Source of the DNA: an uncultured Bacilli bacterium
Lineage (GTDB): Bacteria > Bacillota_I > Bacilli_A > RF39 > UBA660
Assembly (NCBI GenBank): GCA_944331945.1
Contig: CALVJC010000029.1
Span: 1 to 8,057 of the forward strand
Direction: 5' to 3'
Length of the DNA: 8,057 nucleotides
Each line of letters begins with the position of its first letter. Positions within the stretch are counted from its first letter, which is position 1. The notes under the pieces were generated by a model, which was not told the DNA's origin, ran no database searches, and saw only the letters and a program-made list of their open reading frames with translations. Below, one piece after another: positions 1 through 5,599 of the stretch. The position numbers and the translations under genes were made by a program.

Positions 1-1
1 T

Positions 2-187
2 ATTATCAATCAAGCCATTCCCCTCGTCTATCAAATGAGGCCCTTGATCCGAAATGCCAAAACAATTTTTAAAATTGCCGGAGCGATGAATGATCGAAGC
101 GACGAAGGAAAAGAGCCACCAAAAACAGAGATCCCAAAAGAATCAATAAAAAAGGAAAAAGATAGCAATCTAAAGTTTTTCTTGTAG
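2..187 (+). CDS. YqfQ/VrrA-like protein, C-terminal end (partial)
   Basis: An open frame enters from the left edge and ends at TAG (185-187), giving about 61 residues. The visible start, INQAIPLVYQMRPLIRNAKT, resembles the conserved core of YqfQ/VrrA-family proteins of Bacillota, a family of unknown molecular function. The core is followed by a charged, lysine/glutamate/proline-rich tail. It is the only + strand gene and is convergent with surface protein A. Its last codons (residues DSNLKFFL and the stop) lie inside the left arm and loop of the shared terminator hairpin, which is homologous to the terminator after gene B. The present C-terminus may therefore have been created when the A/B unit arrived. 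The family call rests on a short segment recognised by eye; that this is a coding end is more certain than its name. Confidence 0.5.
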   Translation: MINQAIPLVYQMRPLIRNAKTIFKIAGAMNDRSDEGKEPPKTEIPKESIKKEKDSNLKFFL

Positions 188-201
188 TGCTATCTTTTTT
201 T
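156..201. terminator. Bidirectional intrinsic terminator shared by the YqfQ-like gene and surface protein A
   Basis: The arms AAAAAGATAGCA (156-167) and TGCTATCTTTTT (188-199) are perfectly complementary, with T-runs at the 3' end on both strands. The 20-nt loop has further partial pairing on the minus strand (CTACAAG against CTTTAG around AAAAA). It ends the + strand gene, whose stop codon lies in the loop, and the - strand gene, whose TAA abuts it. The same element, slightly diverged, follows gene B at 2317-2361. Confidence 0.85.
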
Positions 202-2203
202 ATTCATAAACGCGTCCATAAAGTGTCGCATGCGTAATATTAGCTGCAAACGGATGAGAATTCGACAAAATTTCAAAACCTAAATAATAATTCCCAGATA
301 AATTGGTCACATTAACACGAAGAGTAACATATTTCATGTGTCCTTTGGCAAGTGAGCTAGTTCTGTTCGCCACTCCATTAACCCAACCTTTCGAAGCATT
401 AACACCAGCCCACATCGTAATATGATAATTATCCGCACTATAATCATTATTGATAGTATATTCATAAGCTCTCATCTCAAACGTTTCATAATGCGTTAGA
501 TTATAAGCTTTATCCGTCCAATAAGCTCTTCTTGCATTTCCTGTCGTCGCAATACTGGCACCAAAATAATGACGATTACTCTCGAAAACAAAGCTAATTG
601 GTGCACCATCCATATAATTCGAAGACCAAGTAGTATCTTGCGTATCATCCAAAGCCATAACTTTCAAATCATTATATTTCCACTTTGGTGAAATAACAAC
701 ATCCTCTGCCGGCATTATAAAACTTTTATTATTGCTATTCAAAGTCATCAATGTTTTTCCATCGCTATCACGAACAGTCGCCCCATAATACTGAAATCCA
801 CTTGTAGGACTCGTCGTAAAAGTCACGGTATCACCAACTTCCACTTGACGATTCGAAACAGTTATAGTACCACCTGTCACACTTCGCGAAGAAACATCAA
901 AGGTAGCTTTTTCCGTAATAGCAGTTCTTCCATTTTCTATTGCTATAGTATTATTAACATACCCACCTTGAACTCCTAAAGAAACATTTTGAGCACTACT
1001 TGAATGATTCTCTACTACAAGAGCAACTCTTTTTACACTTGAAGTCGTTCCAATTGTACCAGATGGAGCATCAATCTGTTGATCCGATCCCAAATAAGTA
1101 ATCTTGGCATAACCATTACCACTATTTCCTGTCATCGTAGATAAACCATCATAAGTAGGCATAGAAGCATTTCCAGCAATCGTTTCCCCATCATTATTTC
1201 CAAGATAAGAAGAACCGCCACCGGCAGAAGTTACAGCTACTCCTCCTCCATAGAAGCCACCGCCGCCTCCTGCAGTAACGCCATTACCTCCTTGACCAAA
1301 ACTTCCGGAAACGCGATATGCACTCGCAACGCCACTTCCCGCTTCATAACTACCACCAGCCGTTTGTGTTCCACCTTTTCCTTTTCCATAAACGGTAGAG
1401 CTTTCTTGATATGATCCTCCATCAAGACCATTTTCACCACCACCAGAACCACCTGCCGTACACATCACTGCATCATTGTTTCCAGCTCCTCCACCACCGC
1501 CAGCAACCACTAAAATACTATCAACAGCAGAAGATAAACTTGATAAGGTACCATCTTTTTTTGCAATATGTGTCGCACCTCCCCCAGAAGCTTGCCTCGT
1601 ATTGGTATCAGAATCTACTACGGTTGCATTTCCGCCACCATTGTAACCACCAGTACGACTTGTATGAGTATTATCTCCTGTACCGGCACCACCAACACCA
1701 ATATATAAAGTTTCATTTTCTTTTAAAGAAACTTGAACACGACTATAACCGCCTTTCCCACCGGCGCAACTAGCTGCTGATCCACCAGAAGCACCCCACA
1801 CTTCAAGCTGATAATCACCAGTAACAGGAGCAGTATAAGTTTGAATAGAGCCAGTATAAGCAAATTCTTGTTTAAAAGAAGAAAAATCCTCTAAATAATA
1901 GATATCAACATTACTATTATCTTGATAAAATAACTGATAACGACTATCAATCCTATTTTGACTTGTTAAAGTTAAAACATAAGTAGAAATACTATTTCCC
2001 GCTACTGTTATTTGGTTATTCGTAACCCCTGTTCCCGTAACGGTATAATTTAATCCTCCAACCACCACATTTAAAGCACTTTCTTTTTCTTTAGTAACAG
2101 TAAACATAGCATAAGAAAAATAACCACCCAAACACAATAAAGAAACAAAAATAGTAATAAAAGCATAAATCTTTGAAACTTTTATCTGCAATAATTTTTT
2201 CAT
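200..2203 (-). CDS. Membrane-anchored surface protein A with inserted glycine-rich (ALK-type) domain and bacterial repeat domain
   Basis: A 667-aa protein. The ATG at 2203 is preferred because GGAGG lies 5 nt upstream; an in-frame ATG 12 nt earlier has poor spacing. Residues 11-33 form a hydrophobic segment ending in GYFSYAMFTV, followed by a short helix, a GGLNY strand and beta-rich sequence. This arrangement recalls SipW-dependent TasA/camelysin-type proteins (resemblance only; no SipW is visible). Residues about 112-372 are a glycine-rich domain opening with a QTYTAP...LEVWGASGG pattern, with several GGGGG runs, a GGGGGFYGGG segment and two cysteines (146, 248), as in ALK/LTK-like Gly-rich domains. 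Residues about 387-415 resume homology with gene B. Residues about 432-508 match the divergent InlB-B/bacterial repeat pattern (GGTITV, VGDTVTFTTSP, SFIMPAEDV). Residues 513-667 are an unrecognised domain shared with B. Likely cell-surface and possibly adhesive (inference). It has its own promoter, with a hairpin in the leader. Confidence 0.85.
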   Translation of the reverse strand: MKKLLQIKVSKIYAFITIFVSLLCLGGYFSYAMFTVTKEKESALNVVVGGLNYTVTGTGVTNNQITVAGNSISTYVLTLTSQNRIDSRYQLFYQDNSNVDIYYLEDFSSFKQEFAYTGSIQTYTAPVTGDYQLEVWGASGGSAASCAGGKGGYSRVQVSLKENETLYIGVGGAGTGDNTHTSRTGGYNGGGNATVVDSDTNTRQASGGGATHIAKKDGTLSSLSSAVDSILVVAGGGGGAGNNDAVMCTAGGSGGGENGLDGGSYQESSTVYGKGKGGTQTAGGSYEAGSGVASAYRVSGSFGQGGNGVTAGGGGGFYGGGVAVTSAGGGSSYLGNNDGETIAGNASMPTYDGLSTMTGNSGNGYAKITYLGSDQQIDAPSGTIGTTSSVKRVALVVENHSSSAQNVSLGVQGGYVNNTIAIENGRTAITEKATFDVSSRSVTGGTITVSNRQVEVGDTVTFTTSPTSGFQYYGATVRDSDGKTLMTLNSNNKSFIMPAEDVVISPKWKYNDLKVMALDDTQDTTWSSNYMDGAPISFVFESNRHYFGASIATTGNARRAYWTDKAYNLTHYETFEMRAYEYTINNDYSADNYHITMWAGVNASKGWVNGVANRTSSLAKGHMKYVTLRVNVTNLSGNYYLGFEILSNSHPFAANITHATLYGRVYE
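1088..1870 (-). other. Glycine-rich domain insert in surface protein A
   Basis: This stretch encodes about 261 residues that have no counterpart in paralogue B, where the flanking segments (the motif ending VDxYYLE and the segment ending LGVQGGY) are only about 20-30 residues apart. The insert carries repeated GGGGG, GGSGGG and GGGGGFYGGG runs with interspersed strand-like segments (ILVVAGGGGGAG, ATHIAKKDG). This is the pattern of the ALK/LTK-type glycine-rich family, in which polyglycine-II helices pack together. Because of GGN codons its DNA is visibly more GC-rich than the flanks. The boundaries are approximate. Confidence 0.8.
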
Positions 2204-2250
2204 TACTACCTCCATTCCTTTAAACCTGCTTTTTCTAAACTTTATTAAAA

Positions 2251-2270
2251 AATAGGATCCCTATCCTATT
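2251..2270 (-). promoter_or_regulatory. Palindrome/hairpin in the leader of surface protein A
   Basis: AATAGGAT (2251-2258) and ATCCTATT (2263-2270) are perfect inverted repeats around CCCT. In the minus-strand transcript the second arm runs into a six-U tract, so it looks like a short intrinsic terminator between the predicted start site (about 2280) and the ribosome binding site (2207-2211). It could be an attenuator, or as DNA a 20-bp operator for a dimeric regulator. The AT-rich stem is weak, so neither role is secure. Confidence 0.5.
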
Positions 2271-2286
2271 CTAATTTTCTAAAATT

Positions 2287-2315
2287 ATTCTACTACATCC
2301 CTCACTTGGTTTCAA
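2287..2315 (-). promoter_or_regulatory. Promoter of surface protein A
   Basis: On the minus strand, TTGAAA (2310-2315), a 17-nt spacer and TAGAAT (2287-2292) fit a housekeeping sigma-A promoter. The -35 box sits directly against the end of the gene B terminator. The predicted leader is about 75 nt and contains the palindrome at 2251-2270. Confidence 0.7.
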
Positions 2316-2316
2316 G

Positions 2317-2361
2317 AAAAAGACAGCAGTCTACAGTTTTTCTTGTCATGCTATCTTTTTT
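2317..2361 (-). terminator. Intrinsic terminator of surface protein B
   Basis: The minus-strand transcript has AAAAAGATAGCA (from 2360-2349) pairing with TGCTGTCTTTTT (from 2328-2317) through one U.G wobble, followed by a U-run. The stop codon TAA (2360-2362) overlaps the first arm. The element is clearly homologous to 156-201. The plus strand would have an A.C mismatch, so here only minus-strand function is kept, consistent with there being no converging gene. Confidence 0.8.
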
Positions 2362-3547
2362 ATTCATAAACACGGCCAATCAAAAGAGCATCTGTTACAT
2401 TACACGCAAAAGGATGAGAATTCGAAAGAATTTCAAAGCCTAAATAATAATTACCTGTTACATTTGTAATATCCACAACCAAGTAAGCATACTTCATATT
2501 TCCTGGTGCATTCATTGTTGCTTTTGGAGATACTTGATTTACCCAACGCTTCGTTGTACTGACACCTGCATACATGGTAATGTGGTAATTATCCGTATTA
2601 TAATTACTATCAATCGTATACTCGTATGCATGTATCCGAAAAGAAGCATAATGTGTTAAGTCATAAGCTTTATCCGTCCAAAAGGCTCTTCTAGCATTTC
2701 CCGTTGTAGCAATGGTACCTCCAAAATAATGACGATTAGCATCCCAACCCCAACTCATAGTAGAGCCATCAACATAATCAGAAGACCAAGTCGTATCATG
2801 TGTTTTGTCTAGAACCATCACATCAAAATCATCATGTTTCCACTTAGGAGATACAACTACATCTTCACTTGGCATCGTAAAACTTTTCGTACTACTATTT
2901 AAGGTCATTAAAGTACTTCCACTACTATCTCGAATGGTCGCACCATAGTAACTAAAACCACTCGATGGACTTGTCGTAAATGTTACGGTTGATCCCACTT
3001 GAGCACTACTTGATACCGTTACCGTTCCACCCGTTACACTTCTTGTAGTAACTGAGAAACTTCCTACTTCATCTACTGCTGTCCGCCCACTATCTAAGGT
3101 AATATCATTCGCAGGATAGCCTCCCTGCACCCCTAATGTAATCGTTTGACTACTACTGGCATTATTTTTGATTAAAATAGTAATGCGTATACTTCCATTC
3201 GCCTCCATCGTTCCAAAAGGATCTTCATTACTTTCTAAATAGTACACATCAACATTACTATTATTTTGATAATATAATTGATACTTACTATCTATGTCAT
3301 TTTGACTTGTCACCGTTAAAGTAACACTTTGGTTACTTCCTGCTGTCACTGTAATGCGATTATTCGTAACCCCTGTTCCCATAATCGTATAATTTAAGCC
3401 ACCCGTTACAATACTTAAAGCATTCTCTTTGGTCTCCGATACTGTGAACATAGCATAAGAAAAATAACCTAGAAGACATAATAGGGAAACTGCAATAGCA
3501 ATAACTGCATAAATTTTAGATACTTTCCTTTGCAATATATCTTTCAT
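2360..3547 (-). CDS. Membrane-anchored surface protein B with bacterial repeat domain (paralogue of A)
   Basis: A 395-aa protein with the same plan as A minus the glycine-rich domain. It has a signal/anchor helix (about residues 11-33, ending GYFSYAMFTV), a beta-rich N-domain to about residue 145 containing VTNNRITV, SQNDIDSKYQLYYQ and VDVYYLE, a divergent InlB-B/bacterial repeat domain (about 162-237, with GGTVTV, VGSTVTFTTSP and SFTMPSEDV), and the 155-residue C-terminal domain shared with A (241-395). Hand alignment of that last domain gives roughly 99 identities in 155 with no gaps. Conserved blocks include ATTGNARRA, WTDKAY, DNYHITM and NYYLGFEILSNSHPFA. The start is the only reasonable ATG; its upstream Shine-Dalgarno (GAGTGTGA) is much weaker than that of A. 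No LPXTG motif is visible, so anchoring is presumably by the N-terminal helix, or the protein is released by signal peptidase (SYA|M is a possible site). Function unknown. Confidence 0.85.
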   Translation of the reverse strand: MKDILQRKVSKIYAVIAIAVSLLCLLGYFSYAMFTVSETKENALSIVTGGLNYTIMGTGVTNNRITVTAGSNQSVTLTVTSQNDIDSKYQLYYQNNSNVDVYYLESNEDPFGTMEANGSIRITILIKNNASSSQTITLGVQGGYPANDITLDSGRTAVDEVGSFSVTTRSVTGGTVTVSSSAQVGSTVTFTTSPSSGFSYYGATIRDSSGSTLMTLNSSTKSFTMPSEDVVVSPKWKHDDFDVMVLDKTHDTTWSSDYVDGSTMSWGWDANRHYFGGTIATTGNARRAFWTDKAYDLTHYASFRIHAYEYTIDSNYNTDNYHITMYAGVSTTKRWVNQVSPKATMNAPGNMKYAYLVVDITNVTGNYYLGFEILSNSHPFACNVTDALLIGRVYE

Positions 3548-3579
3548 AAATCACACTCTATCTTTGCTATCCTAAGAAA

Positions 3580-3608
3580 ATTTTATCATGGCTCTTTTCT
3601 CTTTTCAA
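3580..3608 (-). promoter_or_regulatory. Promoter of surface protein B
   Basis: On the minus strand, TTGAAA (3603-3608), a 17-nt spacer ending in TGA, and TAAAAT (3580-3585) form a good -35 box with an extended -10 (TGn). The -35 overlaps the U-tract end of the greA terminator. The predicted leader is about 25 nt. Confidence 0.75.
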
Positions 3609-3637
3609 GAAAAAAGATGGTTCTAAAAAACCACCTT
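3603..3637 (-). terminator. Intrinsic terminator of greA
   Basis: On the minus strand AAGGTGGTT (3637-3629) pairs with AACCATCTT (3622-3614) through one G.U wobble, with a 6-nt loop, and is followed by TTTTTTCTT. The first arm overlaps the greA stop codon, and the tail runs into the -35 of gene B. Confidence 0.85.
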
Positions 3638-4109
3638 AATTTATTTTTGTAATTTCTACTTCATAAGCTCCATTAGGACTTTCTACAGTAATAATATCTC
3701 CTACTTTATGATCCATTAAAGCTATTGCAATTGGACTTTCATTGGAAATTCTTCCTTCAAAAGGATCTGCTTCTTGACTTCCTACAATTTGATATTCATC
3801 AATCTCATCTGGATCATCAACATATTTAATACCAACCGTACTTCCAAGTCCTACTTTATCTTTTGGAATATCTTTAATAATTTCTACATTTTCAAGCATC
3901 TTCTCAATTGTCTTAATTCTACCTTCTATTTGGGCTTGCTCATTTTTAGCAGCATCATAATCGGCATTTTCAGACAAATCTCCTAAGCTTCTTGCTTCTT
4001 TTATTGATTGAATATTTGCTGGTCTTTTTTCATTGATCAACTCATCTAATTCCTTTTTTAATTCATTTAATCCTTCTTCGGTTAAATAGACTACTTTTTT
4101 ATTTCCCAT
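3636..4109 (-). CDS. greA: Transcription elongation factor GreA
   Basis: GreA binds in the secondary channel of RNA polymerase and stimulates cleavage of the backtracked nascent RNA, rescuing stalled complexes in the cytoplasm. The 157-aa product is the usual length. Residues 1 to about 77 are the antiparallel coiled coil. Its tip motif is GDLSENADYDAAKNE (43-57), with D44 and E47 corresponding to the acidic tip residues of E. coli GreA. Residues about 80-157 are the FKBP-like C-terminal domain, with LGSTV, DPFEGRISNESPIAIAL and VGDIITVESPNG. The ATG at 4109 is chosen because GAGGTGA lies 5-8 nt upstream; an in-frame GTG at 4118 is part of that ribosome binding site. The gene has its own promoter and terminator and appears monocistronic between surface-protein genes. 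Confidence 0.98.
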   Translation of the reverse strand: MGNKKVVYLTEEGLNELKKELDELINEKRPANIQSIKEARSLGDLSENADYDAAKNEQAQIEGRIKTIEKMLENVEIIKDIPKDKVGLGSTVGIKYVDDPDEIDEYQIVGSQEADPFEGRISNESPIAIALMDHKVGDIITVESPNGAYEVEITKIN

Positions 4110-4166
4110 AATTATCACCTCGTAAATTTTATGTAGTCACTTACTACTACTCATAACATGATTCAA

Positions 4167-4195
4167 AGTATAGCACATTTCAAACTTTTTTTCAA
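4167..4195 (-). promoter_or_regulatory. Promoter of greA
   Basis: On the minus strand, TTGAAA (4190-4195), a 17-nt spacer ending in TGC, and TATACT (4167-4172) form a strong sigma-A promoter with an extended -10. The predicted start is near 4160, giving a leader of about 50 nt. I see no riboswitch-like structure in it. Confidence 0.8.
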
Positions 4196-4253
4196 TACTT
4201 TTTTACTTTTTATAGACACAATCTAGTATATGCCGAAGGAAAAAATATTACAC

Positions 4254-4278
4254 AAAAAAACAAGAATACTCTTGTTTT
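4254..4278 (-). terminator. Intrinsic terminator of the pilin/WG-protein operon
   Basis: On the minus strand AAAACAAGA (4278-4270) pairs perfectly with TCTTGTTTT (4265-4257) around GTAT, and a T-run continues after it. The first arm overlaps the stop codon of the WG-repeat gene (4277-4279). Confidence 0.85.
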
Positions 4279-5581
4279 AAAATAGTTGTAAAAGATATTT
4301 CGCTTCTTCTTCCTGTAATAAGAAATAATGATCGCCAACAACAATTTGTAAATAATTTGGCTCCACGACAACGTTACCATCCAAGTCAATAACACCATAA
4401 GTAGTATTACCATCAACTTCAGCTTGAACAACCAGATAATTCTGATCAAAAGAAATAGAAGAATAAGAACGATCTAGTAAGCTCTTTCCTGTTTGATCCA
4501 CCAAATCAAAGGTAAAACCATCTTCACTTACTAAAAAGCGATTTTTCTTGACAATTTCAACAGATTGATAGGTAGCAGGTAAAACAATCTCCCCAGTTGT
4601 ATCAATTATTCCAATACCATTCTCCGTCTCCACAACAGCCTGTCCCTCTTCGGTAAAATCTTCCGTTCCATTCATCAAGTATTGATAAGGAATAACCAAT
4701 TGCTCTTCCGCATCCACATAACCTACCAACTGTTCTCCATTGACAGCTAAAACTAACCCAGAATGAAAATTTGATGCTGCCACATAAGAATTTAAAAAGC
4801 TTTGATCTTGTCCACGAGTAGTATTATAAAAATGATATTGTCCCGCACTATCCGTATAACTTAATACTCCATTCACATAGGAATAAGGAGAAATTTGTTC
4901 TAATCCAGGCACGATAGCAAAAGAATCGGTTCCATAATAAACAGCGGATTGGTCTCCAATAAACACTTGAAAAAGATAAGAATCCGTCTTTTCATCGTAA
5001 AAAGGAATCATACGATCATATGTAGGGTCAATAACAAACTCCCCGTGTTGATTCATAACCCCATATTTATTATCAACAAGCACCAAGAAAAGTTCCCCTA
5101 TCTCTTGAATTCCTTGAAGCATCTGATCATTCAAAAGTTCCCCTTTCGAATTAATCAAAACGTAATTAAGAACATCTTGAGCAATAATAAAATCTTGAGA
5201 AATAATATGTAACGCATCATAACGTGCCGATAAAACAATTTCTCCGGATGCATCAATCAAACCCAACTTCCCAGTATTTTCACTATAAGGAGCAATACCA
5301 TCGACATAATAGAAGGAAGTAAGATCAAGGGTTCCATCACTAGATTTCATCGAATCTAAAACCGGATATTTTAACGTTGTTACCTCTTTTCCTTGAGAGT
5401 CTAGATAACCAAAATTCTCTCCATCACTTACTACAATATGACCATCTTGAAACATTCCAACATAAGGATAAGAAAGAACCACTTCAGATTCCGAAGAAGA
5501 AAGGAAAGATAAGGTAACTCCAGCTACCAAACAAGCGCCCCCTATCGCCAAACAAATGAATAAAATAATTCTTTTTTTCAT
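4277..5581 (-). CDS. Membrane-anchored WG-repeat (beta-propeller-like) protein
   Basis: A 434-aa protein. Residues 4-27 form a signal-anchor helix; cysteines at 10 and 17 do not fit a normal lipobox, so a lipoprotein is possible but not favoured. The rest is made of WG-type beta repeats of the form (Y/F/I)G(Y/V/L/I)(I/M/L)D-x-x-G-x-(V/I)-(V/I)-x-x-x-Y. They lie at about residues 57-78, 106-127, 140-158, 172-193, 286-306, 322-343, 357-378 and 394-414. Clear examples are LGLIDASGEIVLSARYDAL, YGVMNQHGEFVIDPTYDRM and IGIIDTTGEIVLPATYQSV. Eight repeats could close into a propeller or solenoid; family members are mostly uncharacterised and thought to mediate binding. The start has a strong AAGGAGGG site 17 nt after the pilin stop, so it is co-transcribed with the pilin gene. 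It may be an accessory or partner of that surface protein (inference from context). Confidence 0.85.
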   Translation of the reverse strand: MKKRIILFICLAIGGACLVAGVTLSFLSSSESEVVLSYPYVGMFQDGHIVVSDGENFGYLDSQGKEVTTLKYPVLDSMKSSDGTLDLTSFYYVDGIAPYSENTGKLGLIDASGEIVLSARYDALHIISQDFIIAQDVLNYVLINSKGELLNDQMLQGIQEIGELFLVLVDNKYGVMNQHGEFVIDPTYDRMIPFYDEKTDSYLFQVFIGDQSAVYYGTDSFAIVPGLEQISPYSYVNGVLSYTDSAGQYHFYNTTRGQDQSFLNSYVAASNFHSGLVLAVNGEQLVGYVDAEEQLVIPYQYLMNGTEDFTEEGQAVVETENGIGIIDTTGEIVLPATYQSVEIVKKNRFLVSEDGFTFDLVDQTGKSLLDRSYSSISFDQNYLVVQAEVDGNTTYGVIDLDGNVVVEPNYLQIVVGDHYFLLQEEEAKYLLQLF

Positions 5582-5587
5582 CTTTAT

Positions 5588-5594
5588 CCCTCCT
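5588..5594 (-). promoter_or_regulatory. Ribosome binding site of the WG-repeat gene in the pilin-WG junction
   Basis: The 18-nt junction after the pilin stop contains a near-perfect AGGAGGG Shine-Dalgarno about 6 nt before ATG (5581), with no terminator or promoter between the genes. This supports a two-gene operon. Confidence 0.85.
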
Positions 5595-5599
5595 TTTTC

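Noticed and set aside
1237..1452. Open frame of about 71 codons on the - strand within gene A
   Set aside because: It is an out-of-frame shadow of the glycine-rich coding region, produced by repetitive GGN codons; it has no ribosome binding site and no family resemblance.
1411..1773. Open frame of about 120 codons on the + strand, His/Gln-rich
   Set aside because: It is antisense to the Gly-rich region; the composition is what reversed GGN/GTN codons produce, and there are no initiation signals.
1200..1800. Repeated glycine-codon DNA considered as a tandem repeat or CRISPR-like array
   Set aside because: There is no constant unit length or spacer structure; the similarity is from glycine codons in a protein domain.
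3774..3986. Open frame on the + strand opposite greA
   Set aside because: It is antisense to a certain gene, has AT-rich random composition and no ribosome binding site.
4110..4166. Possible riboswitch or structured leader of greA
   Set aside because: The leader is only about 50 nt, with one trivial 5-bp stem (GTAGT/ACTAC); nothing supports a regulatory RNA.
4210..4449. Hydrophobic 79-codon frame on the - strand overlapping the end of the WG-repeat gene
   Set aside because: It is out of frame with the WG gene and runs through its terminator; the hydrophobicity comes from the T-rich sense strand.
4949..5212. 87-codon frame on the + strand inside the WG-repeat gene
   Set aside because: It is antisense to a well-supported coding region, with no promoter or ribosome binding site.
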